In this document: positions 33,625 through 41,252 of the stretch, one piece after another
How the letters are laid out: each line of letters begins with the position of its first letter
How positions within the stretch are numbered: position 1 is the stretch's first letter
Origin: CAXSBR01 sp964252015
GTDB taxonomy: Bacteria; Actinomycetota; Actinomycetes; Mycobacteriales; Jatrophihabitantaceae
Direction: 5' to 3'
Length of the DNA stretch: 64,000 bases
Assembly (NCBI GenBank): GCA_964252015.1
Contig: CAXULW010000004.1
Coordinates: 123,980 to 187,979, forward strand
Position numbers and translations under genes: made by a program
The notes under the pieces: model-generated
The model's input: the letters and a program-made list of their open reading frames with translations, nothing else
Database searches by the model: none
Told to the model about the DNA's origin: nothing

Positions 33625-34293
33625 TCAGGCGCTCGGCTGGCGGGCCCGGTGCGCGGCCACCCGGCACCGGGTCGAGCAGAACCGGGCGTCGGCCCTGGTG
33701 GTCGCGGGCAGGTAGGCCCCGCAGTGGGCGCAGCCGGGGCGGTAGCGCTCGATCTCCTCGGCCACCAGCCCAGAGCCGGGGAACAGGTCGGCGATCTCGT
33801 CGGTGCCGGGCTGGTAGCCGATCAGGTCCAGGACCCATCTCGTCCAGGCTGGCGGCTTGGCCCCGACCGTGCCCCGGTTGCGTGCGCTGTGCACGGCGGT
33901 GAGCACGTCGGCGCGCTGCTGGTGGGCGATGCCCCCGCGTCGGCCGGGCGGCTGGACGAAGATGACCAGCTCGTGGGCGTAGCTGATCCGGGTATTCGGG
34001 TAGCTGCCCGAGCGGGGCTTGTGCCACAACCCCAGCCGGTGGCCGGGCGGAGCTGCGGGCAGCAGCAGCCGGGCCATGGGCGTGGTGCACGCGTAGGCCC
34101 AGCCGTCGAATTCTTGGGTAAGCCTGTCCAGCAGCTCCAGGTGGGCGGCCTCGGTGTCCCAGCGCGCGGCCTCGGGGTGCTGGTGCCCGTAGCGCCGAAC
34201 GGCGGCCCCGAGGTACGGCGGATCGGCGATGGCCAGGCGCATCGGGCGAGCGTAGGCGTTACGGCTGGGGCGGCTAGGCGTTACGGCTGTCAT
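33625..34293 (-). CDS. Putative N6-adenine DNA methyltransferase with permuted motifs and a zinc ribbon
   Basis: 222 residues from ATG 34293 (a start at ATG 34371, or a later one at MRLAIADPPY, is possible). The catalytic DPPY motif is near the N-terminus (LAIADPPYLG). An SAM-binding-like LFPGSGLVAEEIERY lies towards the C-terminus, the permuted order of beta-type amino methyltransferases. It ends with a Cys4 ribbon, CAHCG and FCSTRCRVAAHRAR. No partner restriction enzyme is recognisable in the element, so it may protect or mark DNA. Element cargo, last gene before the border. Confidence 0.7.
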   Translation of the reverse strand: MTAVTPSRPSRNAYARPMRLAIADPPYLGAAVRRYGHQHPEAARWDTEAAHLELLDRLTQEFDGWAYACTTPMARLLLPAAPPGHRLGLWHKPRSGSYPNTRISYAHELVIFVQPPGRRGGIAHQQRADVLTAVHSARNRGTVGAKPPAWTRWVLDLIGYQPGTDEIADLFPGSGLVAEEIERYRPGCAHCGAYLPATTRADARFCSTRCRVAAHRARQPSA

Positions 34294-34325
34294 GCCTCCC
34301 CTACGCCGTTCGCCGTCGTTCTTGC

Positions 34326-35060
34326 TCAGGCCCGCTCGGCGGCGTAGCGGTCGTGCTCCAGGCTGGTGCACACCGCCCGGACCGTGGACGCGTACCAGCG
34401 GGCCCCGCCGCGAGCGGTGGGGACCTGCTGGGCGTTGAGCCGGTCGGCGATGGCCTGGAGGCTGGCGCCCTGGGCCCGCTCGCTGGCGATCCGCTCGCGC
34501 ACCTCGGCGGGCAGCGTGGCCGGTCGGCCCATCCGGACGCCCTGCTCGCGCTTGGCCGCCATTCCCTCACGGGTCCGGGTGCGGATCAGGTCGCGCTCCA
34601 GCTCGGCGAACGCGCCCATCACGGTCGACATCGCCCGGCCGTGGGCGCTGGCCCAGTCGACCGAGCCATCGGCGGCGCTCAGCGTCCAGCCCTGGGCCTC
34701 GGCCAGGTCGCGCACGTCGAGCAGATCCTTGGTCTTGCGGGCGATCCGGTCGGACTTGGCGATCAGCAGCACCCCGGCGGTGCACGCGGCCAGCAGGCTG
34801 AGCGCCTTACTGAGGCCCTCGCGCTGGAGCGGGTGCACTGAGCCCGACACGGCCGGATCGGTCAGCCAGTGGTCGATCTGGAGCCCGTTACGGTCCGCGT
34901 AGGACTGGATCGCGGCGCGCTGGGCGGCCAGCCCGGCGCCGGAGTCGGCCTGCTCGCTGGTCGAGACTCTCAGATAGGCGATCGTGCACCCCTGGGCGTA
35001 GTCGCCGTGGCGGGGCTTGGTGCCGGGCTTGGTGCGGGTGTTCGCTGCTCGGGTGCTCAT
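34326..35060 (-). CDS. Small serine recombinase (resolvase/invertase family)
   Basis: 244 residues from ATG 35060. N-terminal resolvase domain with the nucleophilic Ser in IAYLRVSTSEQ, LIAKSDRIARKTKD (conserved Arg region) and the long E helix AMSTVMGAFAELERDLIRTRTREGMAAKREQG. The C-terminal HTH covers RERIASERAQGASLQAIADRLNAQQVPTARGG. It is half the size of the element's integrase and of a different subfamily. It may resolve multimers or invert a segment. No matching res or invertible site was identified. Confidence 0.9.
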   Translation of the reverse strand: MSTRAANTRTKPGTKPRHGDYAQGCTIAYLRVSTSEQADSGAGLAAQRAAIQSYADRNGLQIDHWLTDPAVSGSVHPLQREGLSKALSLLAACTAGVLLIAKSDRIARKTKDLLDVRDLAEAQGWTLSAADGSVDWASAHGRAMSTVMGAFAELERDLIRTRTREGMAAKREQGVRMGRPATLPAEVRERIASERAQGASLQAIADRLNAQQVPTARGGARWYASTVRAVCTSLEHDRYAAERA

Positions 35061-35167
35061 GATCAATTACATTAATGGGTCGGTTGCTGTCTGTCACCTC
35101 GAAACCGGGCGGCGGACGCGTACCTCAAGGGAAGCGAAACGGTGCGCCGATCACCCCCGGTGTCGCG

Positions 35168-35509
35168 CTACTCGTCGGCGATGATGCTGTGCCCGTGGGT
35201 GCGGTACGGGCTGGCCGCTGACGGTGGTCGGGCGGTGGCGACCTGCGCCAGGGCGGCCAGCACCCGCGACGCCCGATCGCCCACCGGCCCGGCCAGCTCC
35301 CGCGCCCGGTCCAGCGCTGCGTTGCTCGGGCTCGGCGTGCGGTACCGGGCCACCGCGATGGCCCGGATCATCGCCTCGGCCCGGTGCCGGGCGTCGCGGG
35401 CCAGCACCTCGGCCGGGTCCGGGTGCGGCGCGCTGCGTTTGCTGTCAGCGCCGGGCGTAGCCGCCCTAGGGGATTCGGCGTCGGGCGTCTCTCTCTCGTC
35501 CCGGTTCAT
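35168..35509 (-). CDS. Element protein of unknown function
   Basis: 113 residues from ATG 35509, which overlaps the previous stop as TGATG. The N-terminus is charged and Pro/Ser-rich (DERETPDAESP). The C-terminal two thirds form an Ala/Arg-rich helical region (AEVLARDARHRAEAMIRAIAVARYR). No family recognised. Next gene is the resolvase, 107 bp on. Confidence 0.55.
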   Translation of the reverse strand: MNRDERETPDAESPRAATPGADSKRSAPHPDPAEVLARDARHRAEAMIRAIAVARYRTPSPSNAALDRARELAGPVGDRASRVLAALAQVATARPPSAASPYRTHGHSIIADE

Positions 35510-35751
35510 CACTCTCGCCATCCCGGCGGTGGTGGCTGGTGGCTGACCAGGTCGCACGCTGCGATGGCGGCCGTGAGCTTGGTGACGAGATCCTCGGCGC
35601 TGGCGCGGTCGAGCAGCAAGACCACCTTGGGCAGGTCGTTAAGGAGATCCCGCAGGCGGACGGCCAAGTCGGCGGAGCACTCCTGTAGCAGCTCGGTGGC
35701 CAGGTATCTGCCCAGGGCGCGCACATCGGTGGCCATCCGGTTGGTGGTCAC
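35509..35751 (-). CDS. Element protein of unknown function (80 aa)
   Basis: Starts at GTG 35751, overlapping the previous stop (GTGA), and ends in a TGATG overlap with the next gene. 80 residues, predicted helical: MATDVRALGRYLATELLQE, then LAVRLRDLLNDLPKVVLLLDRASAEDLVTKLTAAIAACDLV. No motif recognised. Tight coupling on both sides supports that it is real. Confidence 0.6.
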   Translation of the reverse strand: MTTNRMATDVRALGRYLATELLQECSADLAVRLRDLLNDLPKVVLLLDRASAEDLVTKLTAAIAACDLVSHQPPPPGWRE

Positions 35752-36233
35752 GGTGCGCCGGTCAGCGCGCCGGACCGGGCAGCCTGGCGGTTCAAGTGGA
35801 ACGCTCGATCTCGATGGGCCTTGCTGCAATACAGCGCGGTGGACTTCTTCTCCGCGATGGACACCCCGCAGATGATGCACACCCCGACCGGCATCCGGTC
35901 GGGCAGCGGCGGCCGGGCGGGCAGCGGGTGCCCGGCGTAACTGTCCGGCGAGAATTCCTTGAGCAACGCGACCAAGCTGCTCATCGGCAGGATGCACAGC
36001 GGGTCCTCGGTCGCCCGGCGCCGGGTGATCACGGCCCGAACGTCGGCGGTCGTCGTGGTCAGCTTGTGGATGGCCACCGCACGATCGCCCACGGTGATCA
36101 GCAGGTCCGCGCCCGGTATTCCCGCGACATCGCCCGGTCGGTCATCGGCGGAGGGCTCGACGTCCAATCCTGCGCCGCGCAATATTCCGATGACATGATC
36201 GCGCAGGATGCGATGGGCGGTCCGGGTGTGCAT
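35748..36233 (-). CDS. Element protein with a C-terminal zinc ribbon
   Basis: 161 residues from ATG 36233. The N-terminal half (ILRGAGLDVEPSADDRPGDVAGIPGADLLITVGDRAVAIHKL) has a GD...IHK spacing faintly like PD-(D/E)XK nuclease folds, but the match is weak. The C-terminal end has CIICG and YCSKAHRDRAFHLNR, a zinc ribbon in which the fourth ligand is His. The same ribbon type closes the element's methyltransferase. Start and end overlap neighbouring genes. Confidence 0.6.
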   Translation of the reverse strand: MHTRTAHRILRDHVIGILRGAGLDVEPSADDRPGDVAGIPGADLLITVGDRAVAIHKLTTTTADVRAVITRRRATEDPLCILPMSSLVALLKEFSPDSYAGHPLPARPPLPDRMPVGVCIICGVSIAEKKSTALYCSKAHRDRAFHLNRQAARSGALTGAP

Positions 36234-36466
36234 CAGTCCGGGTCCGCCTCGCCGGGCACCCGGTCGATCAACGCCCTCGGCGGGTCGGTACCGAGCACCG
36301 GGCCCAGCTTGGGCACCGAGGGCGAGACGGCCAGCCGCCTGCCGAACTCCTCGGCCCAGTAGGACAACAGCTCGTCCCGCTCACCCCGGTCGGCGGTGGC
36401 CAAGGCAGCGAGACGCTGCGACTCGGCCAACCTGCGCCATGACGGCGAGCCGACCTCCTCACTCAT
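36233..36466 (-). CDS. Element protein of unknown function (77 aa)
   Basis: From ATG 36466 (MSEEVGSPSWRRLAESQRL), overlapping the end of the upstream gene by 8 bp and sharing its last base with the next ATG. A short helical, acidic protein with DELLSYWAEEFGRRLAV in the middle and an acidic tail. No family recognised. Confidence 0.55.
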   Translation of the reverse strand: MSEEVGSPSWRRLAESQRLAALATADRGERDELLSYWAEEFGRRLAVSPSVPKLGPVLGTDPPRALIDRVPGEADPD

Positions 36467-36965
36467 CGGGGAGGTGACGCCCGCCGAACGCCTGCCCGAT
36501 GGTGCGGCTCTTGCCCGACGCCAGCCAATCGGAGCCGTAGACCTCGCGCAAGCGTCGCAAGGTCTCGGCCCTGGCATCCGGGTCGCGGATCAACATCGCG
36601 GCGCGGCGCTCATCGTTCATGATCATCAACCTCACCGGGCTGCCCGGCAGGCTGCGCATCACGCCTTGCGGCCAAGATCCTTTTCTGAATCTGACCTCTG
36701 AGTACCGACGAAGTTGCTCATTCTCGGATCGCAACTCGGCCAGCAAGCGACTGTGCCCGTGGCGATCACGTGAGCTGTTGATCAGCTCGACCGACACCTC
36801 GAATTCGTCGCCGAAGCTGATCACCCGGCTGAGCTGGCGCTCGCCCCCGCTGTGCAGGGTGTAGCCGCCCATGGTGCCAACAAAGGACCACTGGCCCAGG
36901 ACGTCGGACAAGTCGTCCGCCTCGGCCCCGGTGGTCTCGGCCGTGGTGGTGTGCTCGGTGGTCAT
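36459..36965 (-). CDS. Element protein of unknown function (168 aa)
   Basis: From ATG 36965, overlapping the upstream stop (ATGA). After an acidic Thr-rich start it has a beta-rich region (GQWSFVGTMGGYTLHSGGERQLSRVISFGDEFEVSVELI), a helical segment (HSRLLAELRSENEQLRRYSEVRF) and an Arg-rich ending (ETLRRLREVYGSDWL). No known domain recognised. The mixed layout suggests a nucleic-acid or regulatory role, but that is a guess. Confidence 0.55.
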   Translation of the reverse strand: MTTEHTTTAETTGAEADDLSDVLGQWSFVGTMGGYTLHSGGERQLSRVISFGDEFEVSVELINSSRDRHGHSRLLAELRSENEQLRRYSEVRFRKGSWPQGVMRSLPGSPVRLMIMNDERRAAMLIRDPDARAETLRRLREVYGSDWLASGKSRTIGQAFGGRHLPDE

Positions 36966-37558
36966 GCGGTGGCCTCCTGGGCGGGTGCGGGGGCGGATGC
37001 CCCGACGACGGTCAGGGCCGGGGCTGAGCCGTCCCGTGCGGCCCGGACGGCGGCGGCGCGGCGCTCTACGGCGACGGCCACGGTGTGCGAGCCCAGGCGG
37101 CGCAGGGCGGCGGCCAGCGGGACCGCGAACTCCGGCGCATCGGCCAGCACCTCGACCAGCACTTTGTTGACCTGGGCGGCCTCGTTGAGCTGGTCGCGCA
37201 CGCTGGCGTCGCTGATGTTGAGCCGGTCGATCAACACGCTGATGACCGCCCGCTCGCTGTCGATCGCGGCCACGGCGGTGCGCGGCGCGCCCCGCTCCAT
37301 GGCTAGGGCCTGGACGGCCGCCGCGTCGTCGGCGAGCTGGACCAGGCGCCCGACCAGGTTCGATGCCCGGAAGCTGATGGATTCTTGCGCGGCCTGGCGC
37401 AGCTCGGGGCTCAGGTGGGCGGCGACGTGGCGGCGCAGCGAGGACTCCGCGACGCGGTGGGCGCGGGCGATCACCCGGACCTGACCGCCGTCCATAATCT
37501 CGCGCTCGATCGCGTCGACATCGTCGGACCGACAGGTCGAGCACCGGGTCGACCTCAT
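36962..37558 (-). CDS. Zinc-finger/HTH DNA-binding protein, terminase-small-subunit-like layout
   Basis: 198 residues from ATG 37558. It starts MRSTRCSTCRSDDVDAIERE with a CxxC pair, followed by a recognisable HTH (GGQVRVIARAHRVAESSLRRHVAAHL). A long helical region follows (DQLNEAAQVNKVLVEVLADAPEFAVPLAAALRRL) and an Ala/Pro-rich tail. This layout occurs in phage HTH proteins and some small terminase subunits, but no large terminase is present here. A regulator of the element is the safer reading. Confidence 0.6.
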   Translation of the reverse strand: MRSTRCSTCRSDDVDAIEREIMDGGQVRVIARAHRVAESSLRRHVAAHLSPELRQAAQESISFRASNLVGRLVQLADDAAAVQALAMERGAPRTAVAAIDSERAVISVLIDRLNISDASVRDQLNEAAQVNKVLVEVLADAPEFAVPLAAALRRLGSHTVAVAVERRAAAVRAARDGSAPALTVVGASAPAPAQEATA

Positions 37559-37589
37559 CGGCGGCCCTCGGGGAACACGGCCGGGGCGC

Positions 37590-37802
37590 TCACGGCCGGG
37601 GCCGCTGGCCGTCGTTGGGGCAGACCCAGACCCCGGCCGTGGCCAGGCGGGCAATCGAGCCTCGGGAGACCGGGAAGCGTCCGTGACCGGGGCCGCTGCC
37701 CTCGACCGTGCCCGGCGGGATCCCGGCCGCAGCGGCGGGCAAGGTGGCTTTGTGCCTGACACCGCATCCGCACTCGATCACGCAGTCGAAGAGGTCGTCC
37801 AT
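37590..37802 (-). CDS. Small cysteine-containing element protein (70 aa)
   Basis: From ATG 37802: MDDLFDCVIECGCGVRHKATLP, then PVSRGSIARLATAGVWVCPNDG. Four cysteines (CxxxCxC and a later CPND) look like a small metal-binding knuckle. It lies 31 bp before the HTH gene and 43 bp after the 55-residue gene. The alternative frame in this stretch has no comparable features. Confidence 0.5.
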   Translation of the reverse strand: MDDLFDCVIECGCGVRHKATLPAAAAGIPPGTVEGSGPGHGRFPVSRGSIARLATAGVWVCPNDGQRPRP

Positions 37803-37845
37803 GGTGGATCATTCGTCCGCTGGCTGGTGTCGTTCGACGGGTCGC

Positions 37846-38013
37846 CTACGCCGGGCGCTGGTGCTGTCGGCGTTGCTCGGCCGCTGCGGCCAGGTCGCCG
37901 TGCTGGCACAACTCCAGCGGGGTCAAGGCGTCGCCCCATCCGTCGCTGACCCGACTCGAATTCACGTCCTGGACCGGCACGGTCGCGGCGGAGACATTGT
38001 CGATGCTCGTCAC
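37846..38013 (-). CDS. Small element protein (55 aa), first gene of the cargo operon
   Basis: From GTG 38013 (GGGTG just upstream): MTSIDNVSAATVPVQDVNSS, then RVSDGWGDALTPLELCQHGDLAAAAEQRR and a stop at 37846. Codon positions follow high-GC coding bias better than the overlapping frame that begins near 38044. No family recognised. Confidence 0.45.
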   Translation of the reverse strand: MTSIDNVSAATVPVQDVNSSRVSDGWGDALTPLELCQHGDLAAAAEQRRQHQRPA

Positions 38014-38462
38014 CCTTGTTGATTCGGATTCCCTTTACGTTCACAGGGCATAGTTCCCCCCGGCTCCACCATCCCTGACGGGATGGACCGCTGGAGACCC
38101 TGACGATTACCGGGCTTCTTCACCAGGGCATGGCTGTGCGCCCCGGTGACTGGCGTCAGCAGCCCCGGCTCCCCGCCTGCCGATGATTGATCCGCCACGA
38201 CTGGGTGTCGTGGCCTCCAGGATCGACGCGGGCACGCATGACCTGGAGGTGCAGCGTCTCTCGGGTCAGGGGCCCTGGTAGTGAGCTTGTCCGAGTCGCT
38301 GCCCAACGGTCCGGCCTTGAACCTTGTGATGGTGTATCCGGGCCCGTTGGGTTGATTGAGTTGTGGGTGCTGTCGTCGGTGTCGTGCCTGAGTCGGTGTC
38401 GTACCTCGTCTCTCGTCGGATCGAAGAACTGGTCGGACCGGAACGGCCCTATCTCGTAAGGG
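38014..38462. promoter_or_regulatory. 449-bp noncoding control region of the element, with two adjacent hairpins
   Basis: No convincing reading frame on either strand and visibly lower GC than its flanks. Two neighbouring stem-loops: CCACGAC, 5-nt loop, GTCGTGG (38195-38213), then CCTCCAGG, 20-nt loop, CCTGGAGG (38214-38249). It lies between the excisionase-like gene and the cargo operon, so it probably holds the operon promoter and leader; a structured RNA is possible. Confidence 0.5.
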
Positions 38463-38843
38463 TCATGGGGCTTGCTGGTCGTCAGCGCGCCTGCGCGTTC
38501 GTGGCACGTAGGACGCCCGCCAGGCCAGGATCTCGGCCAGGTCCCAGGTCTGCACCCGGCGCTCGCCGCGGCGCAGCTGCGCCATGGCGGTGCCGACCGG
38601 GTGCGGGAAGCCGTTGCGGGGGCGGCGCACGATCCAATTCGAGACCGCCTGGCGGCGGACGCCCATCAGGCGGGCGATGTCGGCGCGCGTCACCTGGGTC
38701 AAGGAATCGCCGGGGGGTTGACACAGCGAGGCGCTGGCTTGGACAGTGGCGGTGAGCATCGGCTCGGGCTTCCCTCCGTCGTCGCCCGAGGACCGGGCTC
38801 CACCGCCCTCGGCCAGTTTGCGCTGGCGCGAGGGCACTTTCAT
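38463..38843 (-). CDS. HTH protein, excisionase/MerR-like (candidate recombination directionality factor)
   Basis: 126 residues from ATG 38843 (ATG 38759 is an alternative start). The recognisable core is VTRADIARLMGVRRQAVSNWIVRRPRNGFPHPVG, then RVQTWDLAEILAWRASYV: the fold of AlpA/excisionase and winged MerR-type proteins, which bind near att sites. It is directly downstream of the integrase (91 bp), the usual place for an excision or control protein. The directionality role is inferred. Confidence 0.72.
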   Translation of the reverse strand: MKVPSRQRKLAEGGGARSSGDDGGKPEPMLTATVQASASLCQPPGDSLTQVTRADIARLMGVRRQAVSNWIVRRPRNGFPHPVGTAMAQLRRGERRVQTWDLAEILAWRASYVPRTRRRADDQQAP

Positions 38844-38934
38844 GGGATCAAAGCACCGGATTCCTCGCCGGTCAACAGGCCCGATCGGCAGTTTCCCCTG
38901 CTGTACAAGGGATTCGTTGCTCTGCGTCAACCGC

Positions 38935-40416
38935 TCAGTTGATCGTGTCGATCCACACCCGGTGCGGGTCGCGGCCCGGCTGAACCGTGATCGTGTGGGT
39001 GGCCGCGAGCAGTCCGCGCCGGTCCTCCAGGGACAGCTCATCGAACTTCTCGCCCAGCTGGGTCACCAGTGCCTCGTAGTCGCCAGCGAAGCTCTGCGAG
39101 CCTCCTGGGGGCGTGGCCAGCAGTCGCTGCTGAGCCTGTACCAGCATGTGCACGTGGGCTGATTGCCGGACTCGCGCGTCGACAGCGGCCTGGATCTGGT
39201 CGAGCCGGGCCTGGTGGCTGGCCACCCGCTTGGTCCGTTCGGCCTTGGTGATCTCGCCGTCCACGTAGAGATCATTGATTCTCCCGATCCTGGCGGTGAC
39301 CTCGACCCGCTCGCGGTGCAGCTCGGACAGCTCGATGGCCTCGGCGTCGGGCTGGGCGCTGGCCTCGGGCGCCAGCGCGTACAGCCGGGCGACGGCGTCA
39401 CGGGCCTGGGCGTCCAGCTGGGCGGCCGGGATCTGGACGTGCACCGTGCCGGTGGACCCCGGCTGCGGCCGGAGCAGGGTCGAGCACCGGTAATGGGGCT
39501 TGTCCTTGATGCCGGTGCGCACCATGGTGGCGCCGCAGACGCACCGGGCGATGCCGGAGCACAGCCCGACCGGGGCGCGCCACCCGGCGGACCGCTCGCC
39601 ACGCTTGTCGAGGATGACCCGGACCTCTTCCAATTCCTCGCGGGTGCAGATCGCTTCCCACGCTGCCTTGGCGATGGGCTCGTCCGCGTGTTCGGTGAAG
39701 CCAGCATTGCGCCACCGACGCAGCACGCTGACCACGGACGTCGTGGTCCAGGTGTTGCCCCGCCCGGTGGTGATCCCGGACTGATTCCAGTCCTTGGCCA
39801 CGCCCCAGGGCTTGGCCCCCGCATGGAGGATCAGCTGAATCCCGCGCCAGATCAGGGCCTGTTCTGGCAGCACGGGGACGAACGTGATCGGCTTGGCCCC
39901 GACGATCTCCCACCCGAACGGGCGCTGGCCGGGCGTGGCCACGCCCTGGGCGCGCTTGGCGGCGTTGGATGACTTCTGCCGATCGGCCTTGATCCGGACC
40001 TCGCGGCGGCTGAGCGCCATGTGCAGGGTCGACATGAACTCGCCCTCGCTGCTGGCGGGGTCGATGTCGCCCTGGCGCAGCGTGGTCCAGGTGACCCCGG
40101 CCAGCAGACAGGCCAGCTCCAGCCGGTCGCGGTCGTCCTTATTCCGGTCGAACCGAGACTGCTCGGTGGCCAGGATGACGCTGAACCGCTTGGCCGCCAC
40201 GGCCGCCAGCAGGTCCTCGAAGCCGGGGCGGTTCTTGCCGCCGCTGGCGGAGATCCCGTCATCCACGAAGGTGTCGACCACCTCGAAGCCTCGGGCCTGG
40301 GCGAGGCGCTCGCAGTCCTCGATCTGATTCGCCACCTTGGGCGTGTTGGGCTCCTTGATCGAAATCCGGGCGTAGATGGCGGCGCGGGTGGTCTGGGTGC
40401 TGGTCTGGGTGCTCAC
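38935..40416 (-). CDS. Large serine integrase
   Basis: 493 residues from GTG 40416. Catalytic domain with nucleophile Ser19 in AAIYARISIKEP, LATEQSRFDRNKDDR, and GEFMSTLHMALSRREVRIKADRQ leading to the E helix. The recombinase domain (QRPFGWEIVG, GVAKDWNQSGITT) follows. A reduced zinc ribbon (ARCVCGATM, then YRCST) and a helical, probably coiled-coil, C-terminal region (AIELSELHRERVEVTARIGRINDLYV) follow. Such enzymes integrate phages and islands at attB without host factors. Its start is 20 bp from the crossover, so in the integrated state it can only be transcribed from the dprA side. Confidence 0.95.
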   Translation of the reverse strand: MSTQTSTQTTRAAIYARISIKEPNTPKVANQIEDCERLAQARGFEVVDTFVDDGISASGGKNRPGFEDLLAAVAAKRFSVILATEQSRFDRNKDDRDRLELACLLAGVTWTTLRQGDIDPASSEGEFMSTLHMALSRREVRIKADRQKSSNAAKRAQGVATPGQRPFGWEIVGAKPITFVPVLPEQALIWRGIQLILHAGAKPWGVAKDWNQSGITTGRGNTWTTTSVVSVLRRWRNAGFTEHADEPIAKAAWEAICTREELEEVRVILDKRGERSAGWRAPVGLCSGIARCVCGATMVRTGIKDKPHYRCSTLLRPQPGSTGTVHVQIPAAQLDAQARDAVARLYALAPEASAQPDAEAIELSELHRERVEVTARIGRINDLYVDGEITKAERTKRVASHQARLDQIQAAVDARVRQSAHVHMLVQAQQRLLATPPGGSQSFAGDYEALVTQLGEKFDELSLEDRRGLLAATHTITVQPGRDPHRVWIDTIN

Positions 40417-40426
40417 AATGCAAACC

Positions 40427-41149
40427 CTAGTTGCTGGAAAGGAATCTGTGTTTCTGGGGCGCGGCACCCGGAGGGCTCTCGCTGACCAACAGGCCGGTCT
40501 CCCGCACGCGCTCGAACAGGTTGCGGTGCGCGCTCGGATAGGGACGGTCCAAACCACCAGCGGAGACGAGAACGGTCGCCCCGTCGGCGGCCAGCGCGCC
40601 ACGGTGGGCGCAGGCGTCGATCCCGAACGCTCCGCCGGACACCACGGTCACCTCGGCCCGGGCCAGGCCGTAGCCGAACTCGCTGGCGCAGTGTTCGCCG
40701 TAGGCGGTCGCGGCCCGCGCCCCGACCACAGCAACGGAGCGCAGCGCCGACTCGGCCAGTGGCAGCGAACCACCCACCCACAGCCCCAGTGGAACGGTGG
40801 GTTCCCCGCCGTAGCGCGCCGACCGGGCGCCACCGAGGTAGGCCTGCCACCGCCGCCGCTGCGCCGCATACAGCGGTGCGAAGGCGAAGTGCGGCCAGTC
40901 CGGACTCTCCGGCACGACGAAGCGCAGACCGTGCCGGGCGGCCGCGGCCAGATCGGCCGCCCCATCGGCACTGGTGCGCCGGGCCGCGGTGGCAGCGGCA
41001 ATCTCCACCGAGACCTCCCCGGCGCGGATCAACTCGGCGGCGACGACCGGACCGAGTTCCTCGACGAACGCCGACACGACTACGGAACCGGCCTCAGCCA
41101 CCCGGCCCAGGTAGGCCCGGGCCACCAGCACCTCGTCAAACCCGGTCAC
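40427..41149 (-). pseudogene. dprA: dprA, 5' fragment (N-terminal part, truncated by the integrated element)
   Basis: From GTG 41149 (VTGFDEVLVARAYLGRVAEAG). 237 residues of DprA sequence, then three from the element (SSN) and a stop. It contains the SAM-like domain and the first half of the Rossmann fold: VAVVGARAATAYGEHCASEFG, VVSGGAFGIDACAHRGALAADG, SAGGLDRPYPSAHRNLFERV, SPPGAAPQKHRFL. The second half and winged helix lie at 32935-33456. Reconstructed length is about 410 residues, normal for DprA. An upstream open frame overlapping comM is not homologous. Confidence 0.93.
40430..40445 (-). other. Element-dprA junction next to the 5' fragment (att site)
   Basis: Minus strand reads TTCCTT then TCC then AGCAAC and a stop. 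Bases up to TCC belong to dprA (Phe-Leu-Ser); bases after it belong to the element. The integrase start codon is only 20 bp inside this junction. Confidence 0.8.
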
Positions 41150-41252
41150 GTCGCGCCCGTCTCTGCGCGCGAATCCCCGACAGCCCGCCCGCCCCTCCCG
41201 ACCGGTCCGATATGCCGCCGACGCTCGACGTCCCGCGGCCCGCGCGAGGTGT

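Larger units (their letters stand above)
33454..40438. mobile_element. 6.98-kb integrative element inserted in dprA, large serine integrase type
   Basis: Both borders fall in the same serine codon of dprA (TCC on the minus strand at 33456-33454 and 40438-40436), the only shared bases at the junction, as expected for serine integrases with a 2-bp crossover. All recognised genes lie on the minus strand: integrase (38935-40416), HTH/excisionase-like gene, a 450-bp control region, eight small genes, a small serine resolvase and a methyltransferase-like gene. No replication, conjugation or virion genes were recognised, so it is a small genomic island or satellite-like element rather than a full prophage. 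Confidence 0.9.

Noticed and set aside
37778..38044. 88-residue frame in the element
   Set aside because: Overlaps the GTG 38013 frame, which has better codon bias and cleaner spacing; this one is Arg/Pro-rich shadow-like.
38187..38459. 90-residue plus-strand frame in the element control region
   Set aside because: Opposite orientation to every other element gene, crosses two stem-loops, and has no ribosome site or coding bias.
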